A DNA stretch of 64,000 bases from Parachlamydiales bacterium (GTDB taxonomy: Bacteria > Chlamydiota > Chlamydiia > Chlamydiales > Rhabdochlamydiaceae). The DNA lies in assembly GCA_003153295.1 (NCBI GenBank), contig PLXY01000011.1:167711-231710 (forward strand), given 5' to 3'. The position numbers and the translations under genes are program-made. The notes beneath the pieces were generated by a model that was not told where the DNA came from, searched no databases, and was given only the letters and a program-made list of their open reading frames with translations. This document shows, one piece after another, positions 32,690 to 41,838 of this stretch (position 1 is the first letter of the stretch; each line of letters starts with the position of its first letter).

Positions 32690-32704
32690 AAACAAAACCC
32701 TTTT

Positions 32705-33343
32705 TTAAAATTCTTCGAACATTTCTTTGGCTTGTGTAATCCATCTTTCGTCCCCTATCGTTGTCTCGGGACCATGCCCTGGAATAACCCGTGTTTCAGG
32801 AGGAAGCTGGGCAAGCCTTTTGAGCGACTCCCACATTAAAGCAGGACGTGCTGTAGGAAAACTTAAATTTCCAATGGTTCCTTGAAAAAGAGTATCCCCT
32901 GAAATTAATATTTTTTGCTCGCGAAGCCAGAAACAGACACCGCCGGGCGTATGTCCCGGAGTGGAGATCACCTCGATCCTTAAATTGCCCAAAGGAATGA
33001 TCTGGCCGTCTGTCAAAAATTTGTCTGGTTTTACGCTTTCGATAGGGATCAAAAGCGGCAGCCGGTCGGAACCTGGCCGCTCCAGATTGCCGGCATCCTC
33101 GTGCTGGACATACAGCGGAACGTTAAGAAGTTTTTTAAGCTTTGCAGCATCGGCAAAATGATCCCAATGAGAATGGGTCAGTAGAATCATTTGAGGGATA
33201 AGAGAATCTTCCTGAAGAGCTTCGGTGATCAGCTCCGCGCTTTCAAACGGCACATCGATAATGGCAGCATGGCGCGTCTGGGAACAACCGATCAAGACGG
33301 AATTCGTCTCAGCGGGGCCGGTAGTAAAAATTTTGATAATCAT
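32705..33343 (-). CDS. metallo-beta-lactamase-fold hydrolase (glyoxalase II-like), 212 aa
   Basis: Zinc-dependent hydrolase with THSHWDH (His57, His59, Asp61, His62), STPGHTPG, ISGDTLF and VIPGHGPET motifs of the GloB/YcbL type. Likely a hydroxyacylglutathione- or persulfide-type thioester hydrolase; exact substrate unknown. The frame extends into the tRNA-Arg gene to 33382, which is not credible; the ATG at 33343 lies 6 nt after the tRNA 3' end and gives the normal N-terminal MIIKIFTTGP. Confidence 0.88.
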   Translation of the reverse strand: MIIKIFTTGPAETNSVLIGCSQTRHAAIIDVPFESAELITEALQEDSLIPQMILLTHSHWDHFADAAKLKKLLNVPLYVQHEDAGNLERPGSDRLPLLIPIESVKPDKFLTDGQIIPLGNLRIEVISTPGHTPGGVCFWLREQKILISGDTLFQGTIGNLSFPTARPALMWESLKRLAQLPPETRVIPGHGPETTIGDERWITQAKEMFEEF

Positions 33344-33349
33344 AAACTT

Positions 33350-33423
33350 CGCACCGGAGAGGATTTGAACCTCTGACCCCATGGTTCGTAGCCATGTACT
33401 CTATCCAACTGAGCTACCGGTGC
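33350..33423 (-). tRNA. tRNA-Arg (anticodon ACG)
   Basis: A complete cloverleaf of 74 nt: acceptor stem GCACCGG/CCGGTGC, D-arm with AGCTCAGTTGGATAGAGT, anticodon stem CATGG/CCATG around loop CTACGAA (anticodon ACG, read as ICG after deamination), and T-arm GAGGTTCAAATCCTC. Discriminator base G; CCA is not encoded. It lies directly upstream of the MBL hydrolase gene on the same strand and is probably co-transcribed with it. Confidence 0.95.
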
Positions 33424-33525
33424 AATAAATTATTTTATAGAGCAATAGTCTGCAAATATTCTCAAGAAGTTCCCGATTTTGAGCAAGCTTTACTTTCTCA
33501 AGAAGAATAGATATGCTTAATACCT

Positions 33526-34878
33526 ATGAATATTGTCGTTTTAGGTGCCGGCACTATCGGATCTTACTTGGCGGCCAAGCTGGCTGAGGAAGAGCATAAC
33601 GTGATCGTGATCGATCGAGATCCTAAGGCCTTGGACAAAATTGCCAGATCAGCCGATGTCGCGACAAGACTGGGCTCGGGCACCGACTGGCGACTTTTGG
33701 AAGATCTGACGGAGCTGTCCCCCGACCTTTTTATTGCTATGAGCAGTGACGATGAGACAAATCTCGTTGCCTGCACGATGGCTAAAAATTTAGGTTACGG
33801 GAAAACAGTCGCACGCATCCGCCAAAGCTCTTTTCTAGACCATAGCCGTTTAGAATTTGGACGCCTTTTCTTCGTCGACCATCTTTTGGGAACTGAGGTG
33901 ATCGTAGCCCAAGATATTTTCAAGCACATCGTCAATCCCGGCCATTTGGCTGTCGAGAGTTTTGCTCAAGGCGCTGTACAGATGCGCACCGTGGTCATTC
34001 CTCCGAATTTTCAATACACGGGCATTCCTCTTTCTAAAGTCGAGCTGAGCGATAATCTCCTCATCGGACTGATCCGCAGAAAATCCGCCAGCGGCAAGGA
34101 ATCTTTCATTTTCCCGAAAGGGCAAGACCATCTCATTCCCGGCGATGAAGCGACTTTGATCGGTGAGACCCACGCCATGCAACAGTTGGGAGATATTTTT
34201 GGCCTGCCTAAAAAAACCATTAAATCTGTTGTGTTAGTGGGAGGATCCGGCGTTGTCATCCATCTTTGCAGGCTATTGGAAGAACAAAAAATCGATGTAA
34301 AGATCATTGAGCAAGATGAAGCTAAATGTCAGAGACTCGCCCAACTTTTCCCCTTTGTCACGATTTTCAACCACGATGGGACCGATTTTGCTTTTTTAAA
34401 AGAAGAAAGAGTAGAAAGCGCTGACCTCTTCGTGGCCTGCACCCATTCACAAGAGACCAATATTTTAGCAGCTGCGCTGGCAAGGCAAGCCGGATGCCAG
34501 CAGGTGCTAGCCCTTGTTTCGGAAGAAGGGTTTGCGCCGCTCCTCCAACAATTGGGCATTGCGCATACGTTATCGGAACGGGCCAGCATTTCGCGCCGGA
34601 TCCGGTCCATTTTACAAGGCGCTTCTATTGTTTCGATCGCTTCGCTTTATGAAAATCAAGCTAAAATCATGGAAGTTAAAATCTCCCCTGAATCCGGTAT
34701 CATTGGATCTCCCTTGTCAGATTTAAGCACCACGCTTCCGCATGACTTTTTAATCGCGATGATTGAAAATCGGAGCGGTGTCACGGTTCCTAAAGGAAGC
34801 AGCGTCTTAACGCCAGGAGATACGGCCATTGTCCTTTGCAGTCCTAAAGCGATTCCTGAAGTAGAGAAAATTTTCTAA
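33526..34878 (+). CDS. trkA: Trk potassium uptake protein TrkA, 450 aa
   Basis: Cytoplasmic NAD-binding gating subunit of the Trk K+ channel. It has two RCK units in tandem, as in E. coli TrkA: Rossmann motifs VVLGAGTIGSYLA at the start and VVLVGGSGVVIHL near residue 240, each followed by an acidic residue for the ribose and a TrkA_C domain. It is followed by a HIT protein and trkH on the same strand with short gaps, forming an ion-uptake operon. Confidence 0.95.
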   Translation: MNIVVLGAGTIGSYLAAKLAEEEHNVIVIDRDPKALDKIARSADVATRLGSGTDWRLLEDLTELSPDLFIAMSSDDETNLVACTMAKNLGYGKTVARIRQSSFLDHSRLEFGRLFFVDHLLGTEVIVAQDIFKHIVNPGHLAVESFAQGAVQMRTVVIPPNFQYTGIPLSKVELSDNLLIGLIRRKSASGKESFIFPKGQDHLIPGDEATLIGETHAMQQLGDIFGLPKKTIKSVVLVGGSGVVIHLCRLLEEQKIDVKIIEQDEAKCQRLAQLFPFVTIFNHDGTDFAFLKEERVESADLFVACTHSQETNILAAALARQAGCQQVLALVSEEGFAPLLQQLGIAHTLSERASISRRIRSILQGASIVSIASLYENQAKIMEVKISPESGIIGSPLSDLSTTLPHDFLIAMIENRSGVTVPKGSSVLTPGDTAIVLCSPKAIPEVEKIF

Positions 34879-34891
34879 CCCCGTTGTATGT

Positions 34892-35407
34892 ATGTTAAAA
34901 AAAAGCTTGTATGTCCTTTTAGGTCTTTGTGTTTTATCCACCGCTGTTTATTTTCTAACTCCCTCAGCAAAACTCTCTAAGGATTACTGCGCTTTTTGTG
35001 ACCCAAAAGTGATCGAAGCCCAGAAGTTCTATGAAGACGATACGATCGTTGCCCTCTATACACATAAACCTGTCATGCCAGGTCATTGCCTTATCATCCC
35101 TAAAAGGCATGCAGAGCGTTTTGAACAGCTCACTGACCAAGAAAACACCTCTATTGGCCACGTCATCAAACAAGTCGATCAAGCTGCGATGAAAGTTTTC
35201 AATACATCTTCTTATCTTCTGCTGCAAAAAAACGGCGCAGAAGCTGGCCAAACTGTTCCTCATGTCCACTTTCATTATTTTCCCCGACAAAAAGGCGATG
35301 ACTCTTCGTTAAAATTTCTGATGAACATGTATATTGCTAATCTCAAAAAGCCAATGTCCCCTCCTGAGATGAAAGAAGTTTGCGGGAAAATGAAAGAAGC
35401 GATGTGA
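34892..35407 (+). CDS. membrane-anchored or exported HIT-family protein, 171 aa
   Basis: A hydrophobic N-terminal helix (about 5-22) precedes a histidine-triad domain with the CAFC pair (Cys33, Cys36), the PGHCLIIPKRHAERF stretch, and the catalytic HVHFH motif (His124, 126, 128). HIT enzymes hydrolyse nucleoside phosphoramidates or dinucleotides and are normally cytosolic, so the leader is unusual. The gene sits between trkA and trkH (gaps of 13 and 4 nt). A link to potassium transport is unproven. Confidence 0.8.
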   Translation: MLKKSLYVLLGLCVLSTAVYFLTPSAKLSKDYCAFCDPKVIEAQKFYEDDTIVALYTHKPVMPGHCLIIPKRHAERFEQLTDQENTSIGHVIKQVDQAAMKVFNTSSYLLLQKNGAEAGQTVPHVHFHYFPRQKGDDSSLKFLMNMYIANLKKPMSPPEMKEVCGKMKEAM

Positions 35408-35411
35408 AGTT

Positions 35412-37022
35412 ATGTCATATGTAGAGATTAGTCGCGTCTTAAGCCGATATTTTCTCTATCTGGCTGCTATTTTAGTGATCCCTCTGACAGTCGCCATCTC
35501 CTATGAATTCTTCTTAGAAAAAACAATCTACTTTTCTATCCCTGCCACCTTTGCTTTTTTGGGAACCATCGGCATTTGCCTCGTTTGCAGCATGCTTTTC
35601 CATTGGTGGGGGCGTAAAGCCAAAGGCACCCTCTATCGTCGAGAAGGAATTCTCCTTGTCGTTTCGATCTGGTTTTTGACCGCAGCTGTGGGCTCCTGCC
35701 CTTTCTTGATCACCCAGACGATTAAAAATCCGATCGATGCCTATTTTGAAACCATGTCGGGTCTGACGACAACAGGCGCGACGATCATCTACCCTAAGCA
35801 ATATGAAAACGGAAAAGAAGTTTCAGCCGTCGTTCGCAATCCCTTAGATCACTCATTGATCTATTCTTTCTACGGCACTGTAGAGCCTTTGAAAGATCCT
35901 GCCTCGGGCCAAATTCTTAAAACGGGCATTGAGGCCCTCGGCAAACCCCTGCTTTTCTGGCGCAGTTTTATGCAATGGCTGGGAGGTATGGGAATCGTCG
36001 TGCTTTTTATCGCAGTCCTTCCCGCTCTGTCGATGGGAGGAAAATTTCTGTATGAAAATGAGATGCCCGGCATCTCTAAAGAAGGGATCACCCCGCGGAT
36101 TAAAGAGACAGCCAGCCTCCTCTGGAAAATATATCTAGGGCTTACTCTTTTCCAGGTCATTCTACTGAAAGTAACAAATGCAGCGATGCCGCTCTTCGAT
36201 GCTTTCACGCTCTCTTTTTCCACCATCTCCACCGGCGGATTTACCGTGACCAATGACGGTCTTCTTTCTTATGCCAGTATCGCAACTCCTATGATCATCG
36301 CCATCTTCATGATTGCTGGCAGTCTTAACTTCACTTTTTATTTTCATAGCCTCAAAGGCAAATTCTACCGGCTTTACGAACCTGAATTTTTCCTCTTTCT
36401 TGTGATTCTTTTCGGCGGCTGCCTACTCATGTCTTTCCCTCTGTGGCATGCTCCTTATTCTTGGACCGATGCCTTGGCCCAAGGATCGTTCATGGCAATC
36501 TCTGCGCAGACATCCACCGGTTTTTCTCTGATTTCCTACGACCTATGGCCCTTTATCTGTCAGCTGCTCATGCTCATTTTAATGTTCATCGGCGGTATGT
36601 CGGGATCGACAACGGGCGGTATCAAAGTCATCCGTTATTTCATTGTCCTGAAGCTGATCAAGAATAAGATTGAATCGCTCTTCCGTCCTGAAGTCGTCCG
36701 GGTCTTAAAAGTCGGAGATAAAGAGATTGCTCCCAAAACCGCCTCGACCGTCCTCATCTTCTTTTGCATCGTGATTTTTCTTGTCATCACCGGCACCTAC
36801 CTGCTCGTGTGGGACAATCATGACCTCGTCACTGCTATCGGCACCATCAGTTGCATGATCAATAATACCGGTCTTAGCTTTGGCGGCATCGGCTCCGCAG
36901 GGTCGTTTGCCTTTCTTTCTCCTTTTTCTAAAATCGTGTGCATTCTCTGGATGGTCCTGGGCCGTCTTGAATATCTCAGCGTTCTTGTCCTTTTAGTTCC
37001 TGCTTTCTGGAAAAAGAAGTGA
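35412..37022 (+). CDS. trkH: Trk/Ktr potassium transporter membrane subunit TrkH, 536 aa
   Basis: Polytopic K+ translocating subunit with four pore-loop repeats; filter-like sequences are visible, for example SGLTTTGATII, STISTGGFTVT, SAQTSTGFSL and MINNTGLSF, with GGMSGSTTGGIKVIR between repeats 3 and 4. It pairs with TrkA encoded upstream. Length is slightly above E. coli TrkH (483), with an extra soluble loop after repeat 1. Confidence 0.94.
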   Translation: MSYVEISRVLSRYFLYLAAILVIPLTVAISYEFFLEKTIYFSIPATFAFLGTIGICLVCSMLFHWWGRKAKGTLYRREGILLVVSIWFLTAAVGSCPFLITQTIKNPIDAYFETMSGLTTTGATIIYPKQYENGKEVSAVVRNPLDHSLIYSFYGTVEPLKDPASGQILKTGIEALGKPLLFWRSFMQWLGGMGIVVLFIAVLPALSMGGKFLYENEMPGISKEGITPRIKETASLLWKIYLGLTLFQVILLKVTNAAMPLFDAFTLSFSTISTGGFTVTNDGLLSYASIATPMIIAIFMIAGSLNFTFYFHSLKGKFYRLYEPEFFLFLVILFGGCLLMSFPLWHAPYSWTDALAQGSFMAISAQTSTGFSLISYDLWPFICQLLMLILMFIGGMSGSTTGGIKVIRYFIVLKLIKNKIESLFRPEVVRVLKVGDKEIAPKTASTVLIFFCIVIFLVITGTYLLVWDNHDLVTAIGTISCMINNTGLSFGGIGSAGSFAFLSPFSKIVCILWMVLGRLEYLSVLVLLVPAFWKKK

Positions 37023-37163
37023 TTTTTCCTGCGTCCTCCAAGTCTCGGAATAAGCAAGTTTCGTCCCGATGAATTCGAGAAGTGGGGAGCAGATTTGGAA
37101 ATTGTTTCTCTCAAATAAGGTTAGCAGCTTTCCTGCATAGGGTCTTTTTAATTAATACAAGTT

Positions 37164-38174
37164 CTATGCTTGAACGGGATAATGATCATTTTGCCATGAG
37201 TCGAGTGTTATGAGAAGGTCATCAGGAGGAATTCTTGATGACTTTGCTGCATAAGCATCTTTCCAACATTGAGTGAGAAACTCATAGGACAAAGTTTTTG
37301 TTTGATGAGGTTTTAGGATGATGGGAAGAGCAACGGATTTTTGGTATTCAAGAGGAATAGATTTATCCAAACAACCTAAGTCTAAAGTGATAATATGCAT
37401 ATCTGGAGTAAGATTTTGAAGCGTTATCGGATTCCTATTCAGGAAAGTCCATCTATAATCTGTTCTTGTAATTTGTAAAGTCCCATTAGGTTGGACATTC
37501 ATTTCAAAGGAAGTAGAGCGAATAGGTGCGCTCCCTGTTGACTCTTCTTCAGGTCCATTCCTGGATAAAGCTTGGGGCAAGGGGAACTCTCTGCCCACCT
37601 TGTCCATAGGAGTATATTGCTCTCTAGGAAGAGGGGAATTGGAAGCAGTAAAAATACAACTCATCACTCTTTCCCCCGTTCCTGTATGTAGAGATATTTC
37701 AACAGGTTTTCCTATCGGCGTATTTTGTAGATACACTTCCAATGAAGGCCCCTGAACTGGAATTGCCTGTCGATAAAATTCTTTTCCCTCACAACAGCAT
37801 CTAGCAAAGACAATATCGACTTTAGAATGTACCTTTTTGAGCACTTCAGCGACGGGAAGGCTAATCAATGCCTCTCCGTATTCCAGCGCAGGAGGAAGAA
37901 CTCCCATATTCATAGGATTATTTCTCATGTAATTAGGAACACGAGGTTGTGTAAGATTAAAAGGTGGATAAGCTCCCGTTTCAGGAGGGGTAGCTCTTCC
38001 TGGTTGGGATGTATACGCCCAACACCTGAGTAGAAATAGAGCCGCTAAGGTACCGCCAATGACCCCGATTATTTGCAGGGGAGTCACATTCCACTTTCCC
38101 CAGCTTGAGACTGAAGGGACAGAACCTTTCCATACTTGAGAGGAAGCAGATGTATCTAAACTAACCGTACTCAT
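37164..38174 (-). CDS. hypothetical single-pass membrane protein, 336 aa
   Basis: Not recognised. A Ser-rich N-terminus is followed by one membrane helix (about 30-51, PLQIIGVIGGTLAALFLLRC), a Pro-rich linker and a beta-rich C-terminal domain of about 230 residues. The layout (short N-terminus, single helix, linker, unknown domain) resembles the 1138-aa protein at 20457. The frame begins with TTG at 38186; ATG 38174 with GGAG 6 nt upstream is chosen. Confidence 0.55.
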   Translation of the reverse strand: MSTVSLDTSASSQVWKGSVPSVSSWGKWNVTPLQIIGVIGGTLAALFLLRCWAYTSQPGRATPPETGAYPPFNLTQPRVPNYMRNNPMNMGVLPPALEYGEALISLPVAEVLKKVHSKVDIVFARCCCEGKEFYRQAIPVQGPSLEVYLQNTPIGKPVEISLHTGTGERVMSCIFTASNSPLPREQYTPMDKVGREFPLPQALSRNGPEEESTGSAPIRSTSFEMNVQPNGTLQITRTDYRWTFLNRNPITLQNLTPDMHIITLDLGCLDKSIPLEYQKSVALPIILKPHQTKTLSYEFLTQCWKDAYAAKSSRIPPDDLLITLDSWQNDHYPVQA

Positions 38175-38301
38175 GAGTTTCTCCAATAAAATGCCAAAAC
38201 TTTAATAGGATAAATAATTTTATTCAACAAAACATGACACTTAGAATCCTTTATTTAGAATTAAATTTCCTCTATTATAGCTCAATAGCAAGGAGAAAGA
38301 A

Positions 38302-38886
38302 GTGATCTGGGAAAAGCAATGGGAGCTCTTTGCGCCTAACTTTAAAGATGGCAAAGCGCACATCGATTTATCCCCTTATGGTTGTTCTGAAATTCTCCAG
38401 CTTTACGCAGGGCCGGGGTTTGGAGATCTATCACATCCCACAACACGCCTGGTCTTGCGCCTCATGCAGCCTTATATCAAAGATCATCCTGTCATCGATA
38501 TTGGATGTGGTAGCGGGATTTTGTCGCTAGCGGCTGCGGCCATGGGAGCTCCCCAAGTCTATGGATATGATATCGATCCAGAAGCCGTTGATCACGCCAA
38601 AAAAAATGCCAAGCTCAGTTCAAGAAAAGTTCATTTCGCCATCACTCCTCCAAAAAAAATTGAACCTCATTCAGTTTTGCTGATGAATATGATTAGCTCT
38701 GAGCAGGAACAAGCGTGGAATAAGATTGCAGATCTAGTCCCCTCATCAGCGGTTTTGATCACCTCTGGAATTCTGGAAGAAGATGAAAAACACTACTTAG
38801 ACTGGAGAATCGGCCAAGGGTGGAAAGTCGTACAAAAGTTAAGTGAAAACGGCTGGAGCGGCTTCATTCTTAAAAAAGGGGGATAG
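38302..38886 (+). CDS. PrmA-like class I SAM-dependent methyltransferase, 194 aa
   Basis: Rossmann methyltransferase: motif I VIDIGCGSGILSLAAAAMG, acidic YGYDIDPEAVDHAKKNA, and post-motif LLMNMIS where PrmA has the N-[LIV]-type motif IV. It resembles the catalytic half of ribosomal protein L11 methyltransferase but is about 100 residues shorter, missing the L11-recognition domain. Protein methylation is likely, but the substrate may differ. GTG start at 38302 supported by AGGAG 6 nt upstream. Confidence 0.8.
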   Translation: MIWEKQWELFAPNFKDGKAHIDLSPYGCSEILQLYAGPGFGDLSHPTTRLVLRLMQPYIKDHPVIDIGCGSGILSLAAAAMGAPQVYGYDIDPEAVDHAKKNAKLSSRKVHFAITPPKKIEPHSVLLMNMISSEQEQAWNKIADLVPSSAVLITSGILEEDEKHYLDWRIGQGWKVVQKLSENGWSGFILKKGG

Positions 38887-38898
38887 CTCCCCCTAAGA

Positions 38899-39489
38899 TT
38901 AAACTTTTTTCAATAGAAAATGACCCAAAGGTGCCTGAATCTGTTTTCCATCTAAAAGATCGGCAATCGCTTGAAGTTCTTTGCCATTCAATCCACCGCT
39001 CGCAGAAAGAGATGAACCCTCTTGTTCGTCATTTTTAGTAAAATTTTGTAGAGATGCGACATAATTATTCTCATCCGACTTGCCCACTCCGCCTCTTCCT
39101 GCGATGGAATAACGCTTAAATATCACTTCAACCATAGCATAGGTTTTTTTAGTTGCGGGATCTTGCATCTCAACTTTAATAGCGATCAAAGGTCTTTTAG
39201 ACCCTGACAATATCCGTACCGCAGAATATCCACTAAACAAGGAGGGATGTATCTTTGGATATTTTATATACTCATCATCTTCAAGGTTTAAATCCGTAGC
39301 AGATACAACTGGAAGGGAATAAAGACGATCAAGCCCTACTTTGCCGACAAAATATTCACCAAACGTCGTCTTAATTTCTTCTTTTCTCTTTTTTTCCTCA
39401 TTTTCAATTTCCTTGGACAAAGAGCTGAGCTGTCGACCATTCATATCTTGGATCAGCCGCAAAATCGCTGGGTCTAATTGAATTGCCAT
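38899..39489 (-). CDS. hypothetical protein, 196 aa
   Basis: Unrecognised soluble protein. A charged coiled-coil-like stretch lies near residues 20-40 (SKEIENEEKKRKEEIK); the middle looks beta-rich (VRILSGSKRPLIAIKVEMQD) and a Gly/Ser-rich loop lies near residue 165. No signal peptide. The start at 39489 has an AGGAG element close upstream. Convergent with the PrmA-like gene. Confidence 0.5.
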   Translation of the reverse strand: MAIQLDPAILRLIQDMNGRQLSSLSKEIENEEKKRKEEIKTTFGEYFVGKVGLDRLYSLPVVSATDLNLEDDEYIKYPKIHPSLFSGYSAVRILSGSKRPLIAIKVEMQDPATKKTYAMVEVIFKRYSIAGRGGVGKSDENNYVASLQNFTKNDEQEGSSLSASGGLNGKELQAIADLLDGKQIQAPLGHFLLKKV

Positions 39490-39653
39490 AAATATCTCCT
39501 AGGTATTAACAATAGCCGAAGAGTTTAAGGAGGCGTGTCATTGAAAAAAAGGGAAATCAGCCTAAGAAAAAAGTATCAAATCAATTAGTAAAACCTCCAT
39601 GAGGAGAAGGAGAAAGTGATCAAAAAGATCGCGTGCGATTCTACGACAGAATC

Positions 39654-39698
39654 AGGCCAGGGGCTCATCGCTCCTAAGAGAACGATCAGCCCCAGCCT
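39654..39698 (-). terminator. hairpin downstream of groEL
   Basis: GGGGCTCATCG (39660-39670) and CGATCAGCCCC (39683-39693) pair with one mismatch around a 12-nt loop; flanking AGGCC/AGCCT lengthen the stem. It lies about 18 nt after the groEL stop. No U-run follows, so it may be an mRNA-stabilising or Rho-assisted end rather than an intrinsic terminator. Confidence 0.5.
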
Positions 39699-39715
39699 AA
39701 GATATTCAAAGAGAA

Positions 39716-41374
39716 TTACATCATGTCGTCCATGCCCATGCCACCCATACCGCCCATTCCTCCCATGCCGTCCATTGAAGGAGCAGGAGCTTTTTTAGGC
39801 TGAGGTTTATCAGTGATCATGGCTGCAACTGTGAGCAAAATACCCGAAACAGAAGCGGCATTGATAAAAGCGCTCTTGGTGACGAGAACCGGATCGACAA
39901 CCCCGTCTTTGCTAAGATCAGCAAATTCGCCTGTCAGTCCGTTATAGCCCCAAGCTCCTTGCCGTTCATAAACCTTTTCAGCAATGAGATTACCTTGCTC
40001 GCCGCAGTTATTGGCGATAGCAATAGCAGGAGCAAATGCCGCTTTGCGGACAACTTCAACCCCAATTTGTTCATCACCTGGCAAGACAAGAGTTTCAAGA
40101 GCTTTGACCGCCCGCAGGAGAGCGACGCCGCCGCCGGGAACAATTCCTTCGGCAACAGCTGCGCGTGTCGCGTGGAGTGCATCATCTACACGTGCTTTTT
40201 TCTCTTTGAGTTCTGTTTCTGTGGCTGCTCCGACATTGATGACAGCAACTCCGCCCGCGAGCTTCGCAAGTCTTTCTTCGAGTTTTTCGATGTCATAGTC
40301 AGAAGTAGAAGAAGCAATTTCTCCACGGACTTCTTGGATCCGTTTTTCGATTTCTTTTGCATCGCCTGCGCCATCGATAATGGTCGTGGTTTCTTTGGCG
40401 ATCTTAATTTTTTTCGCACGGCCGAGCATCGAAAGCTCGATATCTTCGAAAGAAAGACCGACTTCTTCTGAAATAACGGTTGCGCCTGTGAGGACAGCGA
40501 TGTCTTGTAAAACCGCTTTACGTCTGTCTCCAAAGGCAGGAGCTTTCACAGCGCAAAGAGGAAGACCAGCTTTGATTTTATTCACGACGAGAGTTGCCAA
40601 AGCTTCTCCCTCGATATCATCGGCAATGATCAAAAGAGGTTTTTGAGCCTTTTCCATGAATTTTTCTAAGAAAGGAACGATCTCTTTAATAGAAGAGATT
40701 CTTTGATCTGTTATCAAGATCCACGCATTGTCCAATTCGGCTGTCATCTTCTCAGGATTGGTGATGAAATAGGGGGAGATATAACCCTTGTCGAACTGCA
40801 TTCCTTCAACAACATCGAGTGTTGTGTCAATCCCTTTCGCTTCAGCGATCGTGATGGTGCCGTCTTTGCCGACTTTTTCCATCGCTTCTGCAATGATGTT
40901 CCCGATTTCTGGATCGTTATTGGCTGAGATCGTGGCGATTTGCTTGATCTCTTCAGGTTTGCTGATTTTAGTGGCCAGCTCATCGAGAGCTTTGCAAAGA
41001 GCGGCTGTTGCTTTATCGATACCCCGTTTAATACTCACAGGGTTTGCTCCTGCAATCACACTTTTAACGCCTTCGGTATAAATAGCCTCGGCCAGCACGA
41101 TAGCGGTTGTTGTTCCATCGCCAGCGACATCGGAAGTTTTTGAAGAGGCTTCTTTAACGAGCTGAGCGCCCATGTTCTCAAATTTATTTTTTAGGTAGAT
41201 TTCCTTGGCAACAGTAACGCCGTCTTTGGTTGAAAGGGGAGCTCCATAGCCGCGGTTGATCACGACGTTGCGGCCTTTAGGGCCTAATGTCACGATCACA
41301 GCCTTGGCCAGCGTTTTGACGCCTTTCAAAACAGATTTAAGAGCTTCTTGATTGAATTGCAGCATCTTTGACAT
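39716..41374 (-). CDS. groEL: chaperonin GroEL, 552 aa
   Basis: 60-kDa chaperonin: [15 protein letters not shown], the ATP-binding VAGDGTTTA motif, NDPEIG and the C-terminal [16 protein letters not shown] tail are all present. Chlamydiae usually have several groEL copies; adjacency to groES and the intact Gly-Met tail mark this as the canonical folding chaperonin. It is separated from groES by 9 nt and shares its promoter. Confidence 0.98.
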   Translation of the reverse strand: MSKMLQFNQEALKSVLKGVKTLAKAVIVTLGPKGRNVVINRGYGAPLSTKDGVTVAKEIYLKNKFENMGAQLVKEASSKTSDVAGDGTTTAIVLAEAIYTEGVKSVIAGANPVSIKRGIDKATAALCKALDELATKISKPEEIKQIATISANNDPEIGNIIAEAMEKVGKDGTITIAEAKGIDTTLDVVEGMQFDKGYISPYFITNPEKMTAELDNAWILITDQRISSIKEIVPFLEKFMEKAQKPLLIIADDIEGEALATLVVNKIKAGLPLCAVKAPAFGDRRKAVLQDIAVLTGATVISEEVGLSFEDIELSMLGRAKKIKIAKETTTIIDGAGDAKEIEKRIQEVRGEIASSTSDYDIEKLEERLAKLAGGVAVINVGAATETELKEKKARVDDALHATRAAVAEGIVPGGGVALLRAVKALETLVLPGDEQIGVEVVRKAAFAPAIAIANNCGEQGNLIAEKVYERQGAWGYNGLTGEFADLSKDGVVDPVLVTKSAFINAASVSGILLTVAAMITDKPQPKKAPAPSMDGMGGMGGMGGMGMDDMM

Positions 41375-41383
41375 AGGTTTTCC

Positions 41384-41671
41384 TTATACGAGTACGCCGA
41401 GAATTTCTTCTTCGGTCATGATTAAATATTCAGTTGATACATCATCGCTTTTGACTTCTGTTCCAGCATAAGCAGAAAATAAAACTTTATCTCCGATGTT
41501 CACATGCATCGGAAGAATCTTTCCATCGTCATCGGTTTTGCCTGGGCCTATTGCCACCACTTCTCCAATTTTGGGTTTTTCCTTAGCGGAATCGGGCAGT
41601 AAAATGCCTCCCTTGGTTGTCTTAGCCTCGGCACGTTTAATCAAAACACGATTTCCAAGAGGTTTCATCAT
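41384..41671 (-). CDS. groES: co-chaperonin GroES, 95 aa
   Basis: Heptameric lid of GroEL. KPLGNRVLIKRAEAKTTKGG, the mobile-loop IGEVVAIGPGK and the GTEVKSDD stretch are diagnostic. ATGATG at the start allows two initiation codons; AGGAG lies 6 nt before the first. Transcribed from the promoter at 41707-41735. Confidence 0.97.
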   Translation of the reverse strand: MMKPLGNRVLIKRAEAKTTKGGILLPDSAKEKPKIGEVVAIGPGKTDDDGKILPMHVNIGDKVLFSAYAGTEVKSDDVSTEYLIMTEEEILGVLV

Positions 41672-41706
41672 ACATAGCTCCTGATAGAGAATTGTTAAAA
41701 AACAGC

Positions 41707-41735
41707 ATCATAATCCTCTTTTTCAAAAGAGTCAA
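41707..41735 (-). promoter_or_regulatory. groESL promoter, sigma-70/66 type
   Basis: On the minus strand TTGACT (41730-41735) and TATGAT (41707-41712) are separated by exactly 17 nt, 36 nt upstream of the groES start. No CIRCE element (TTAGCACTC-N9-GAGTGCTAA) is present in the gap before groES. Confidence 0.75.
41716..41731. promoter_or_regulatory. palindrome inside the groESL promoter spacer
   Basis: CTCTTTT-TC-AAAAGAG, 7-bp perfect arms with a 2-nt centre, lies between the -35 and -10 hexamers and touches the -35. Its position suits a repressor operator in place of CIRCE. The function is inference. Confidence 0.45.
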
Positions 41736-41838
41736 CGCGGTAGAAAATCCCTGATTTTTTAAAATATTTAAATACAGGTCTTTAGTGATTTTTTTAGTTT
41801 GAAAATTCCCAGACCCATTTAAAATCATTCCCTAAAAT

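Noticed and set aside
33344-33382. N-terminal extension of the MBL hydrolase into the tRNA
   Set aside because: The extension is the tRNA-Arg sequence translated in frame; the cloverleaf is complete and the family N-terminus starts at 33343.
39959-40471. 170-aa plus-strand frame over groEL
   Set aside because: Antisense shadow of a highly conserved gene; Cys/Phe-rich composition with no motif.
41672-41838. CIRCE/HrcA operator upstream of groES
   Set aside because: Looked for TTAGCACTC-N9-GAGTGCTAA and found no copy, only the different palindrome reported above.
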